Positions 13,501 through 22,556 of a stretch of 64,000 nucleotides of DNA are shown here, in pieces. The position numbers and the translations under genes are program-made. This DNA comes from Takifugu bimaculatus. Taxonomy: Eukaryota > Chordata > Actinopteri > Tetraodontiformes > Tetraodontidae. The notes under the pieces were generated by a model. That model saw only the letters and a program-made list of their open reading frames with translations. It had not been told where the DNA came from and searched no databases. The stretch covers positions 8,207,442 to 8,271,441 of the forward strand of contig CP034989.1 in NCBI GenBank assembly GCA_004026145.2, in the 5' to 3' direction. Every line of letters starts with the position of its first letter. Position 1 is the first letter of the stretch.

Positions 13501-15982
13501 CGGGGACTCGTTAGCATCTTTGAGTTCCGCTAAAGAGAAACTTGTTGGACAGGATGACAGCCACTTCCTGTTTGGGTGCGCTACCTGTCTCTACCAATTA
13601 GGAGACTTTCCGTCCTGCTTCCTTCTTCCTGTGGTAGCCAGTGAAATCGGGATGGTTCCAAGTTGGACCAGACCGGCTCCAGCCTGGTGATTCCGGGCCA
13701 GAAGGATCCGGAAGGTGTAACGCTTCCGTCTTCAGGTCCTGGTGTGACAGAGTCTCTCGTCTCCATCGCAAACTTCCAGGTCGGGGATCAAATCATCGAG
13801 ATCAACGGCGAGAGCACCCAGAACATGACCCACGCCAGAGCCATCGAGCTGATCAAGTCTGGAGGGCGGCGAGTCCGCCTGCTCCTGAAGAGGGGCACGG
13901 GCCAGGTCCCAGAGTACGGTGAGAACCACCACTGCGTTAGCTCGTGGCTACACATGTTAGCATCCGTCTGCAAACCTCTGTTTTAATACTCTGATCCTGT
14001 TTTATTCAATTACAATTTAGGAATAATCGTCCGACTTTGGGGAACACGTGCGAAACTAAAGTTCGGCTAACTTTGAGCGTCGGTTCCAACTTCAAAGACA
14101 GACGCCTGAGATCAAAGCCCTCACCTTTAGATGATAAACAACTGCAAAAAAAATGAAAGATTTCTTTGTAACTTAAGAATTAAAACCAGGAATGCAAATC
14201 TCAAGAAGCTAAATGACACAAAACTGCGCTGGCTGAACTTAGCCTCAAGAAAACCTCCACATTTTCCCCAAACTCCTCTTTTTTCCACTCGTTGGCTAAT
14301 CTGTAATTCCACAATGTTGGACTAATTCTCTCTCTCTCCTGTCTTGACTAACATCTTATGTCCATTTCAGTGACCTGTCACTAATTGATTGGTCTAGGTT
14401 GTTACTTCCCCTTCTATAGGAATGGTATCTTCCAGTCTCTCCATGTGCATGAAAAGTGACAAGCATGGCTCCCCCTATTTCTTCCTAATGGGCCACTCTA
14501 AAGACACGGTTTGTGACCTCACTAATCTCTTGTGCTTTTGTGTCGTTTGCTCGTTCCCTTAACCGAGTTAACTGCCGCGTAGCTCAGCGGCTAACGGCTA
14601 GGTTAGCGGTAGCATTTGCTAGAACCAGTTTATCGTAGCCTCTTTCAGCACAGCCTGTTTTGTGAATTCTGTGCTAATGCTAATGCTAACCGCGTCCTCT
14701 GTCTGCCGCCGTCCTTGCGTTCTTCCTATTCTACGTACTAGCAAGTACTTTCCCAGTTTCCTGGAATTACTTGCCCTGCCCATTTCATCACGTGTGCTAG
14801 TTTATCCGTTACATGTCTGTACGATGCGACCTAGCTAACCAAGGGGGAACCGGCTTGTTTCTTCTTCTGTGTTTGCTTCACTTTCTGTTGCTTATTTACA
14901 TAAATGGAAGCTGGTGCTAATAATCGACGGCAATTAAGTTAATTAGCATAAAGAAGCGTGGGAGGAGGAGCTGAAGTTATTTTGGCTTAAGTTGTGCTTT
15001 TTTGGGGATGGCTGAAGGCAAACAAACAAAATTAAATGAGCCTTTTTAATGTTGATATTGGAGCTGGACTGAGCGAGCACGACTCCAGGCTGCAGCAAAT
15101 GTGTTCAGCAAAGTTAGCTTTTGATAGGAAAGAACCTCGGAGGTTCTAGACGTCGCTGAGAACCTTCCTTCCTTCTTTCTGTGGGGGGGGGGGGGGGGGG
15201 CAGATTGAAGGGTCTGTAAGTGGCACCGCTCCGTGACGTAGTTCAGCTGTACCTCAGCCTGTAAAATGTGAGCGATGCTAGGAGGCGATACCTCGTGTTG
15301 GCGTTTGCCTTAAACCGTCCCTGCTGACGATGCTAACGGTGACCGTTGTGTTCCAGATAACGCCGCTCCATGGGACGCTCGCCCTTCAGCCTCTCCAAGC
15401 CTGTCGGAAGTAGCCCCGCCCATCGATAGTCTTTCCATATCACTGGCTTCATCTCACATGGCCCCGGCCCCCGACCTGCCCCTCCTCCCGCCCCTGGACG
15501 TACCCCGAGACCTTGTGGCGGGAGACGCGAGGAAGGAGCATGCCAAGAGCCCCCAGGAGGCCGAGCTGTGGAACCTGGATCCAAACAGCCAGGGGAGGAG
15601 GGCGGTTAAGGAGGGTGGCAGGTCCACCCATAAGGGGCACAGAGTCAAGCCTGGTGCTGAGGGGGAGGGGGGCAGCGAGGAGGCCAAACCCTCCAGGAGC
15701 TCCAGAGGGAGGTCCAAGGACAGAACCGCAGAGGGCCCCGGAGAATCCACCCAGCCTGCCGGCGCCCCTGTGCTCCCACACACCAATGGGAACAGCAGGG
15801 ACGAGGTGGACCCCAGACCCTGGGAGCAGGAACCAGGCTCAGGAGAGAGCCGACTCGCCCCCCCTAGCAAGAGCGGCTCGGCGGGGAGGAAGACCACCGT
15901 CTCTCCTGGGCCGTGGAAGATTCCCGGATCCGACAAGCTGCCAAGCGCCCTGAGGGCCGGCACATCCACACTGAGCAGATAA
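870..15982 (+). CDS. magi1: MAGI1 scaffold protein, 3' half of gene (13 constitutive exons; 5' end outside window)
   Basis: This is a membrane-associated guanylate kinase with WW and PDZ domains, a cytoplasmic scaffold at tight junctions and synapses. Exons: 870-1550, 5607-5638, 7551-7758, 8877-8918, 8997-9088, 9311-9503, 10579-10818, 11029-11214, 11282-11495, 11592-11796, 12137-12289, 13780-13918 and 15357-15982. All introns are GT-AG, and the phases join into one open frame of about 1,002 residues ending in TAA. Domains in order are the C-terminal half of one PDZ domain, then four complete PDZ domains with carboxylate loops GFGFTIADS, GFGFRVLGG, GFGFVIISS and GFGFSIRGG. A DYRQPP-type repeat lies between the last two, followed by a basic, charged tail. 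The linker words SPWKTPK, KPDPYDLYEKSRAIFESR and SEVKARQDVKPDIRQPPFTDYRQ, and the ending PGPWKIPGSDKLPS, match MAGI1 rather than MAGI2 or MAGI3 as I know them. The guanylate-kinase and WW part must lie upstream of base 1. Whether it is the a or b fish paralogue cannot be told. Confidence 0.93.
1551..5606 (+). other. magi1 intron
   Basis: This is the largest magi1 intron in the window (about 4.1 kb). It holds a (TG)n run at about 4355-4376 and a TAGCC pentamer array near 5256-5296. I see no conserved coding segment. Confidence 0.7.
5256..5296. repeat. (TAGCC)n pentamer microsatellite
   Basis: About eight units of TAGCC with one variant (AAGCC), visible by eye. It lies in a magi1 intron. Confidence 0.85.
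5607..5638 (+). CDS. magi1: magi1 32-bp microexon
   Basis: It follows the acceptor ACATTGCAG and precedes the donor GTAACA. With the one base carried from the previous exon it encodes GHYSPWKTPKQ, which matches the SPWKTPK linker after the second PDZ in MAGI1. Its 32 bp change the phase from 1 to 0, as the next exon requires, so skipping it would break the frame. Confidence 0.85.
5639..7550 (+). other. magi1 intron
   Basis: AT-rich intron with a short poly-G run near 7390. Nothing else is recognised. Confidence 0.65.
7551..7758 (+). CDS. magi1: magi1 exon: proline-rich linker between PDZ domains
   Basis: It lies between the acceptor GCTTTACAG and the donor GTAAGT. It encodes VLEQWESQQGQ, then a proline- and serine-rich stretch (TSLSAPVIPYSAPFP), and ends KPDPYDLYEKSRAIFESR, a strongly conserved MAGI1 segment. 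It starts in phase 0 and ends with one base of a split glutamine codon. Confidence 0.9.
7759..8876 (+). other. magi1 intron
   Basis: No conserved coding segment or repeat family is recognised in this 1.1-kb stretch. Confidence 0.65.
8877..8918 (+). CDS. magi1: magi1 42-bp exon
   Basis: A small exon between TTTTTCCAG and GTAAGC. With the carried base it reads QPAQPRSVFPADSSG, which corresponds to the short MAGI1 linker ending in DSSG just before the third PDZ. It keeps phase 1 on both sides, so it could be skipped without a frameshift. Confidence 0.82.
8997..9088 (+). CDS. magi1: magi1 exon: first half of third PDZ
   Basis: Between CCGCAG and GTGAGT. It encodes ADFQDIEVHLRRQKSGFGFR and VLGGDEAGQP, the first strand and carboxylate-binding loop of a PDZ domain. 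It ends in phase 0 and is completed by the next exon. Confidence 0.92.
9311..9503 (+). CDS. magi1: magi1 exon: second half of third PDZ
   Basis: Between GATGACAG and GTGAGG. It starts ILIGAIIEKSPADLDGRL, continues GDELLFVDGIPVVGKPHRY and ends VNLVIRRRLQAA, completing the PDZ started in the previous exon. The exon leaves with one base of a glycine codon. Confidence 0.92.
9504..10578 (+). other. magi1 intron
   Basis: AT-rich in the middle, with a short (CA)n run near 10325-10341. Nothing else is recognised. Confidence 0.65.
10579..10818 (+). CDS. magi1: magi1 exon: linker and start of fourth PDZ
   Basis: Between CCCTGCAG and GTGAGT. It begins GEPQNGRSPCSASTQHSSPR, a serine-rich linker as in MAGI1, and ends with DVIISRKESEGFGFVIISS and LNRPEAAVAN, the opening of a PDZ domain. 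Confidence 0.92.
11029..11214 (+). CDS. magi1: magi1 exon: remainder of fourth PDZ
   Basis: Between CCACGCAG and GTGAGT. It encodes VPHKIGRIIEGSPADRCGKL, then GDRILAVNGQSIVSMPHADI and ends VTLRIIPQE. This is one of the best conserved MAGI segments, and the phase joins both neighbours. Confidence 0.93.
11282..11495 (+). CDS. magi1: magi1 exon: proline/glutamine-rich linker
   Basis: Between TGCCTGCAG and GTGAGC. It opens EVSNPPSAPTSEKQSPMAHQ, the counterpart of the MAGI1 segment SAPSSEKQSPMAQQ, followed by low-complexity P, A and Q. The GC content is very high. It ends with two bases of a serine codon. Confidence 0.9.
11592..11796 (+). CDS. magi1: magi1 exon: DYRQPP-type tandem repeat
   Basis: Between GTCTGTTAG and GTACCA. 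After YRSEVKARQDVKPDIRQPPF come repeats built on D/E-Y-R-x-P-P: TDYRQPP, VDYRHPP, ADYRQPP, LEYRHPP, LDYRQFT and PEYRMPP. MAGI1 has a matching run of DYRQPP units before its last PDZ. The tyrosine and proline spacing suggests a disordered segment that could offer WW- or SH3-type ligand motifs. Confidence 0.92.
12137..12289 (+). CDS. magi1: magi1 exon: first half of last PDZ
   Basis: Between TGTCCCAG and GTAGGT. It encodes LAQDFDFFTVELEKSVKGFG, then FSIRGGREYKMDLFVLRLAD and DGPAIRNGRMR, the first half of the final PDZ domain. It is phase 0 at both ends. Confidence 0.93.
12290..13779 (+). other. magi1 intron
   Basis: This splits the last PDZ domain between GRMR and VGDQIIE, a join that is continuous in MAGI1 proteins. 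It contains a short TGAT/TTGA array near 12873-12891. Nothing else is recognised. Confidence 0.7.
13780..13918 (+). CDS. magi1: magi1 exon: second half of last PDZ; branch point for two C-termini
   Basis: Between AACTTCCAG and GTGAGA. It encodes VGDQIIEINGESTQNMTHAR and ends RVRLLLKRGTGQVPEY plus one base. It can be joined to the last exon (long form) or to the alternative exon at 14420 (short form). Both joins are in frame. Confidence 0.92.
13919..15356 (+). other. magi1 last intron, containing the alternative exon
   Basis: It holds the alternative exon at 14420-14508. A poly-G run of about 18 bases lies at 15183-15200, some 155 bases before the last-exon acceptor, and could affect splicing or sequencing quality. 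Confidence 0.75.
14420..14508 (+). CDS. magi1: magi1 alternative exon giving the short C-terminus
   Basis: Between TTCTATAG and a weak donor (GTTTGT). With the carried base it encodes GMVSSSLSMCMKSDKHGSPY followed by FFLMGHSKDT. From memory, mammalian MAGI1 has a short isoform with the same words (SLSMCMKSDKHGSPYF). The 89-bp exon ends in phase 0, so the last exon is then read in another frame and stops at the TAG at 15411-15413 after a tail ending LQACRK. The weak donor fits regulated inclusion. Confidence 0.85.
15357..15982 (+). CDS. magi1: magi1 last exon (long C-terminus)
   Basis: The acceptor is GTTCCAG at 15356. In the main frame it starts DNAAPWDARPSASPSLSEVA, runs through a charged, low-complexity region rich in E, G, K, R and S, and ends TVSPGPWKIPGSDKLPSALR and AGTSTLSR before TAA at 15980-15982. 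The PGPWKIPGSDKLPS block matches the end of the long MAGI1 form. A second frame is open from the acceptor to 15413 for the short form. Confidence 0.92.
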
Positions 15983-16263
15983 CCACGCCGATCCTAAAGA
16001 GCCCACCCAGACCCGGATCACACCTGGCCCCTCCTAATACCCCCCCCATTCCCCGACAGGACCCGGTAGGTCTGGAGTGGCGACGTTAAGAGTTTTATTT
16101 AAGTTATTTTGAGAGTTCTTTGACACCAACCACCTTAAAGCCTGGAAGGCCAGAGTGAGCAGAACCTTCAGAACCTTCAGACAGGTTCTCCACAATCAGA
16201 ACCAACAAACACAAGCTGACAGTGAGCGACTGTTTTTATAGAACTACCAACGAGAACTGGAAC

Positions 16264-16269
16264 AATAAA
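16264..16269 (+). other. Candidate magi1 poly(A) signal AATAAA
   Basis: The hexamer lies 282 bases after the magi1 stop codon. Other AATAAA copies exist further downstream (for example near 16690), so the site actually used is uncertain. Confidence 0.3.
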
Positions 16270-18254
16270 AATATCCTGGAAGGTTTTTTTCTTTTTTTTT
16301 TGTTCGGAGACTCGACGACGGAACTTTTGCCTTAACAGAGACTGTTCCGGCCTGAAACATCTGGAACATCTGCCAGATGATACAGAGATATTAGAATACG
16401 AACATCTGGGCTCATTTGTAAATAACGTCATCCTTTAAGGCGACAGAACTTTAGTCGGGGGCACAGCTAGCTGTTGGCGCAGGTGCTCTGTTTCATTAGG
16501 GGCCAGCAGGGGGCGCTGCGCTCATCGATTAAACAGAGCCAGATGCCGACGCTAAGCAGAGGAGTTCACGAGATACCACCAGGGGGCAGAGTGCCTTAGA
16601 GGGGAGGTCGGATTTAGCATAAAAGCCGAGGTTTCCGAGGAGTCATACAGCTCAGTTTGGTAGCATTTATTAGTCACCACGTAGAGAAATAAACGTAGTG
16701 CTACACTTTTGAATTTAGCTACGCGGTGCCCGCGTCAAGCTACGCCCGTAGCCGCTGGCGTCCACTCGTGATCCGAACCGCACAGGCTGAACTGTACCGC
16801 TCGGCGGAAACAGCGGCTAAACGTTCAACAGTTAGCGTTTAAAAAAAAAAAAAGGCTGCTACAGATTTAAATGATAACGGTATTTTTACAGTCAGATATA
16901 TAATTTATTTCAAAGGTGTGTATGAAATCCACTCCATCGCCCGACTGACGAGCCGCGCTTGCGTTAGCGGTTCGTTCCCTCCATGTTCTCGACGCAAAGT
17001 TAGCACAGAGCGCCCCGAACTTGACCCGACGCCCGACCGGTCGCCCTTCCCGAACTTCAGGGACGAGTTGGCGGCACCAGCTGCTGTCGGAGGTTTGTTC
17101 CAGCTCCTGTTGACACTGTGTGACATTTACAATCGATGCCAAAGCTCGAGGTGGGTCAGAACCTTTACACACACCAGCCTCAGAATCCGACCAGCCAACA
17201 TCCTCCACACCAGTAGGGGGCAGCGCTACGCCACCTGCCGTGGCGGTTATGTTCACATGTTTCTAATCAAGGCACTTTTCCGCCACAACGACGCTAACTA
17301 ACTGGCGCCACGATTCAGATAACGGAACAAAGCTGCTAAGCTAATAGGTGCATGTCTGCTTGTAAACTGCTTCTGGCGTAGTTCAGTTTTAGCAGAAAAA
17401 AAAATCACAGTCGAACCGTTTTATCACATCCACCATCGCTGAATGTTTTGTTTCTTCATTATTTGCACGTGAAATAAACTACGCAAACTACGGATTTTAC
17501 GTAAAAGCCACTTTATTACTCGCCAAGAAGTGTTGTTTTTTTTTTAAAATTCCTCTTGTGGTGCTCTTTGTTTGTTAGCGCTTATTGTCTCTTTCCCTGA
17601 GTGGATGTTTAGGATGTTGCTTGAAGCTAGCATCAACTGAATTATCATTAAAAAAATCATGAAAATTTGCAATGATTAAATCCTAAAAATAAAAGGCCAA
17701 TTAGTCAACAGAAAGTCACCTTACTAGGTAGCTAATTAAGCTAATCTAAACGTCGAGTTAGCCGTTTCTTTGACTGTTTTGAATGTTTCTCAAAATCGTG
17801 TCAGAAAATGCTCAAGAAGGTTGCTATATTGGTATTGAAACATTGAGGCTAATTCATAATGTTAGTGTTCAAGTTAGCATTTTCTTTTACTCAGACAGAA
17901 ACTACGGGGAGGTCCTCGTCTGGTTGATCAAGTAACGGTTGCAACAAACAGCTAAAATTCATATGTTCCGATATTTTACCATAGAGCCAGCGAGCAAAAG
18001 TGTTGAAACTGATAGCATTAGAGATTTTTCGGCTAATATTGACAAATCAGGGGGTGGCGCCACTAACCTTAGACAGCTAAATAACCTGTTAGCCAGATGT
18101 TCTACTAATAGCAGGCTAATTCAAGTTTGTTTTTAGCTCTGGTTTAGCTTGTGCTTCACATTACAAACAAGTGAAGAGCTCCTCGCTAATCAGCAGCTGC
18201 TAAAGGACATTTCTGAAAAACTAAAGTTTTCAATAAACAACAGAATTTTTTATA

Positions 18255-18280
18255 GTTTGTTTGTTTGTTTGTTTGTTTTT
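18255..18280. repeat. (TTTG)n microsatellite
   Basis: Perfect tetranucleotide run, about six units. Confidence 0.85.
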
Positions 18281-19174
18281 CGCTCAGCCTTTGCACAAAT
18301 CACCGCTATTCACTTCCAAGCTGTCGCCATGGAAACTGACTGTAGGCTGTTTTCTACGGCAAGCGGAAAGAATCAGAAAGCTTGTGAGCGTGACGCGACG
18401 CACCTGAGCGGACAAATCTATAAATACGAGTTATGTGGACGGAGTTACTATTTTTATGGGGACGCGACACGACGGATATATTAACTTTTGCTAAAACCTT
18501 GTTTACCTGTACGATATCCTAGCAGAATAAAAAAGATCTCACCACGTGACGGATTTCTTTGGGAAACGCTGCTGTGTGATTTATTATGGTTGTGTGTTTT
18601 TTATTAAAGGTGACGTTCATACAGAAGCGCACGTGTAGTTCTTTGACTCCGGGGTTTGTTAGCATTTTAGCTTTGGACGCTCCTCGAGGATGTTTAAAGG
18701 ACTAGCTTCACATTTTGGGGGACCTCGACTGCAGTTAGCGTCTCTTTTTAAGGTTAGCATTGAGCAGACAATTCACTGCATTTTATTTTTGTTCCTAAAT
18801 TTTTTATATAATATTCTACTTGCAGGTCCGGTTACTGAAGGTGAAAACCTGATATTTCTTTCTAAGGCAGCTTTATCCTACAGAAGAATCTCTCCTTTCT
18901 GTTCCGGTTTAAAAACACTTTCATGTTCAGGTTTACATCAATTGCCTTTGCACAAATCAGACTTTATATAAGTTAAATAAAGTCTCTCGCTTTTATTCCA
19001 AAAAAAGTAACAGACTGCAGATGTTTCCCTTCATCTTTCCGAGGAAACCGTGATATGTGGCCCTGAAATCAGCCTCGACGCACTTTACAGATTCACGGTT
19101 TCAGAACTGCGTTGATATTTTAGTTGGCGCTGCTGCAGTACCTTCGTTTCGCCACATGGTGGCAGCAGACAACC

Positions 19175-19196
19175 AGATTCAGATTCAGATTCAGAT
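19175..19196 (-). repeat. (TGAATC)n tail of the LINE fragment
   Basis: Read on the - strand, this is a hexamer array directly after the AATAAAGGATC end of the LINE. Such short tandem tails are typical of several fish LINE families. Confidence 0.75.
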
Positions 19197-20284
19197 CCTT
19201 TATTGTCCCACACGGGGAAATTTACAGTGCAACAACAGCAGCAAGAGCACTCAGAGAAAAATAAGATAAAATCAAATAGAAATCAAATGGAATATACAAA
19301 GAGGATGTATATTTACAATAATCCAGATAAATGGATACTCGGCCTCTGTGTACCTGTACATAGTACAGAGGGTGAATACAATATACATATCAGAATATAT
19401 AATATTCAGATTGTGTTAGCGGGTGTTCTGTTTATTGTGCAGTCTGACAGCAGCCGGCAGGAAAGATCTACGATACCTCTCCTTCACACAGCGAGGGTGG
19501 AGCAGCCGCTCACTGAAGGAGCTGCCCAGTGCTGTCAGGGTGTCCTGTAGGGGGGTGGGACGTGTTGTTCAACATGGATGACAGCTTAGCCATCATCCTC
19601 CCGTTTCCCACCACCTCCACTGAGTCCAGGGGACATCCCAGGACAGAGCTGGCCCTCCTTACCAGTCTGTCCATCCTCTTCCTGTCCCTGTCCGTGATGC
19701 TACTGGACCAGCAGACTATCCCGTAGAAGATGGCTGATCCCACCACAGAGTCATAGAAAGTCCTCAGGAGGGGTCCCTGCACTCCAAAAGACCTCAGCCT
19801 CCTGAGCAGGAACAGTCTGCTGTTGCCCTTCTTGACCAGGGCGTCTGTGTTGTGTGTCCAGTCCAGGTTATTGTTTAGGTGAACACCCAGGTACTTGTAG
19901 GACTCCACCACGTCAACATCCGTTCCCAGGATGTTCACTGGTGCAGGCGGGGGGTTGTTACACCTGCGGAAATCCACCACCAGCTCCTTGGTTTTGCCAG
20001 CGTTGATCTGGAGGTTGTTCCGCAGGCTCCAGTCCACAAAGCCCTGAATAAGTTCTCTGTACCCCGTATCGTCCCCGTCCGTGATGAGGCCGACAGCAGC
20101 AGAGTCGTCAGAGAACTTCTGGAGGTGACATGAAGATGTGCTGTATGAGAAGTCCGCGGTGTAGAGGGTGAACAGGAAAGGAGCCAGAACTGTTCCCTGC
20201 GGGACACCGGTGCTGCAGAGAAGCCGATCTGACTGGGAGCCCTTCACCCTCACAAACTGTGGTCTTTGTGTGAGGTCAACCAGT
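19175..20284 (-). mobile_element. LINE fragment (non-LTR retrotransposon, L2-like), 5'-truncated and frameshifted
   Basis: On the - strand, an open stretch from about 20284 to 19510 encodes the back half of a reverse transcriptase. Visible words include STGVPQGTVLAPFLFTLYT (palm), KFSDDSAAVG (the conserved YADD-type block, here FSDD), INAGKTKELVVDFRR, YKYLGVHLNNNLDWTHNTD and RLVRRASSVLGCPLDS. A frameshift near 19550 moves the ending (LLHPRCVKERYRRSFLPAAV) into another frame. The 3' end has an ACAATAAAGGATC-like terminus followed by a TGAATC short tandem repeat (19175-19196). Upstream of LVDLTQRPQFV a stop codon follows at once, so the 5' end, including any endonuclease, is missing. The clade assignment to L2 is from memory of fish LINE proteins and is only probable. 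Confidence 0.88.
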
Positions 20285-20717
20285 CATTTTATCAGAGATT
20301 TTTTTAATAAACTTTATTCGAGGGTCCTTGATTAGTGGCATGGGACCACCATTAAAATAAAATCTATAAGTAAGATCTAAGTGTTAATCCTGATGTGTGC
20401 AGATATTTAATGGAAACATGGATTAGATGTGGGTGCAGTTCACAACGTCCTCCACCAGATGTCAGTGTTTGACCTTTTGAAACGCGCTCCTAATCCTGAA
20501 AACCGTTATTTAGTGAGTAAAACGTGAATCGGCTCCTTTTAGCCACGATCTCCGAATAGTTTTCACATTGTGTGCAGATAGATAGAGGATGTCTAACACG
20601 TGCACTGCCGTGCACGCTTCCTCCCCAACCCCGTGGTTTCGTGGTTGTTGTTCTTTTCGGTTTCTTTTTCATAAAGATCTCCCCCAACTGGAGTGTTTTC
20701 AGCGCCACTGCCTCATG

Positions 20718-20731
20718 GGGGGGGGGGGGGG
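20718..20731. repeat. Poly-G run
   Basis: Run of about 14 G before the CA/GC microsatellite. Its length may be unreliable in an assembly. Confidence 0.8.
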
Positions 20732-20750
20732 TCGGACCTAGAGCTCCAGA

Positions 20751-20777
20751 ACACGCACGCACGCACGCACACACACG

Positions 20778-20811
<34 letters not shown>
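20751..20811. repeat. (ACGC)n/(AC)n compound microsatellite
   Basis: ACGC units pass into a long AC run. A GTGC array lies about 110 bases downstream in inverted orientation. The alternating purine-pyrimidine sequence lies just upstream of the far1 CpG-rich first exon. Confidence 0.9.
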
Positions 20812-20814
<3 letters not shown>

Positions 20815-20919
20815 AGCAACAGAGTGTTGGGGCACTGCTGGGGCCAAGTTGCCGTAGTTTCACAACGTTGAGTCGCGTTGCAGACAAAAAGGTAACAACA
20901 ATCGTCTTGAAACAATACT

Positions 20920-20946
20920 GGTGCGTGCGTGCGTGCGTGCGTGTGC
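20920..20946. repeat. (GTGC)n microsatellite
   Basis: About six GTGC-type units, complementary to the ACGC array at 20751-20811. Confidence 0.85.
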
Positions 20947-21029
20947 CAGTGTCAGGGGCCAGATCGGCTCTACGCGCATTTTTTATTAGAAAAACCGCAA
21001 AAAGGAAACACTTGCGCAGAAAAAGCAAA

Positions 21030-21780
21030 CGTGGCTGGATCGTGACAGATCCGCGGGGGCGGATCGAGCGCCCGATTTTTTTTTTTTATTGAATGAAATC
21101 TTGCGTGACGTGCGGTTTGCGCACGATAGGACGGCGCGTACCGAGAGGAGTGCCGGAGGGCGGGGGTGACGGGCCCTGCCCACTCGGTATCTGGCGTCGG
21201 TGTAACAGTCGTCAGGATCCAACCGGGCCGTTCTGAAGCGGTGGAAGCATCCCAGCAGCCTGAGCCCGAGGCGGCCGGTGGGAGGAGGCAGAGAGCGCGC
21301 AGCTGCCACAGCCACACAGCCGCTCCGGACACCGCAGCACGAAGGAGCACCGCATCCACCGATGGAGACGGTAGGGAAACGCCGCTCGTCTGCTGCCGTC
21401 GCGCAGTGCGGGATTTCATAACGGCCCGTCCCCGCATCCACGCCGCCGTCCGAGCATCTGTGGTCGGGGCTTTTTGGCCGCGGTGCGGGCGCACAAGCGC
21501 GGCAGGGCGGAGGAGAATCCGGCTCCGGCGCGGAGAGTCAGACCAGCCGGGGGGGGGGGGGAAAGGCTTCATGTTCGGGGTAGATAGTGGGTCCTGTGAT
21601 TCGGCCTAAACGTGGGAGAAGCGTCGGGAGGAGACGCGCAGTTTGCGCCGGGCTGAACCGCCCTCCACCGCAGTGCAGGGCGGTTCAGCCCGAGCCGCAG
21701 TCGGCGTGGAGCAGCTGGCTGAAGTCATCCACCGTTGGGCGCGAACAGACCGGAAGTCGCTCCGCCGGCCTTCAGAATAA
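21030..21780 (+). promoter_or_regulatory. CpG-rich block, probable far1 promoter and first exon
   Basis: CpG dinucleotides are frequent here compared with the flanks. The block contains an ATG followed by a good splice donor at 21371 and lies upstream of the first recognised far1 coding exon on the same strand. No TATA box stands out, as expected for a CpG-type promoter. The transcription start cannot be placed from sequence alone. Confidence 0.6.
21150..21370 (+). other. Probable far1 first exon (5' end not defined)
   Basis: This GC-rich segment ends at GATGGAGACG before the donor GTAGGG. The ATG at 21362-21364 followed by GAG ACG would be in frame with the reductase after splicing to 27653. 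The exon could be 5' UTR only or could carry an alternative start. The left boundary given is a guess within the CpG-rich block. Confidence 0.5.
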
Positions 21781-22514
21781 AAGCACAACGGTTGTTAAAT
21801 CGCGAGTTGCCGGGTTTTCGTTCGTTTTGGGTTCATTTTCCGTAAATAAGCAGGTTTTAGTTCGTATAATTAGGGTAAAATCAGCGTTAGTATCTAAGTA
21901 AAAACAACAACACGGCAATATTGTTTATCTACAGTTGGGTATTAATAAGTAAAGTTAAAAAGTAATTGTGAAAAAAAAAAGCTGTTGCTTCAGGCATCCG
22001 ACAGATTTCAGTTAAAACTTTCGGTTAAAACTCTTCTATTAAACACTTCTGGAGACAATAACGTTGAGATTTTAACTGTAAATTCCGCAGGTTATCTGCC
22101 AGGAAATGAATCAGGAAGTAACTGAATCGGTTAGCCTACTTTTTCTCTGCTATCTGGACTTTTTTGGTATTTATGTAGAAGAAGCAGGATAAACGTGGTT
22201 GTAAATTGAGGTGATGATAAAGTGATCTTATCTTTATTCCATCTTGTACTTTTATTTGCAATAAAATATGTTAGTTCGGGTTGAATATTGACTCGGCTGT
22301 CACAAAAGTTCCTTTTGGCCTCCGTACTATTCTGTTAAGTTGTTGGAAATGAAAAATGCTGCCTTTTTATTATTTAATTTGAAGGTTCAGGCTGGAAGTT
22401 GTTTTGACGCCAGCGAGGATAAAGAAATGGTTGGTACCAAGGTCTGAAAATGTTCCTCATTGTTGTTTCGTAACAATGGAGATAAACAGCAGCGTTACCA
22501 TAGAAAAATGTGGC

Positions 22515-22515
<1 letters not shown>

Positions 22516-22554
<39 letters not shown>
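22516..22554. repeat. (TG)n microsatellite
   Basis: Dinucleotide run of about 19 units. Confidence 0.9.

Positions 22555-22556
<2 letters not shown>

Larger units (their letters stand above)
15983..21100. other. magi1 3' UTR and intergenic region up to the far1 first exon
   Basis: The first part is the magi1 3' UTR, with an AATAAA hexamer at 16264-16269 as one candidate poly(A) signal. The rest is AT-rich intergenic sequence with a (TTTG)n run near 18255-18280, the LINE fragment at about 19175-20284, and CA/GC-rich simple repeats at 20751-20946. No other gene is recognised. Confidence 0.55.

Noticed and set aside
15449..15969. Long antisense open frames (110 and 171 codons) over the magi1 last exon
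   Set aside because: They mirror the GC-rich, low-complexity coding sequence of magi1 on the other strand and show no family similarity or splice logic.
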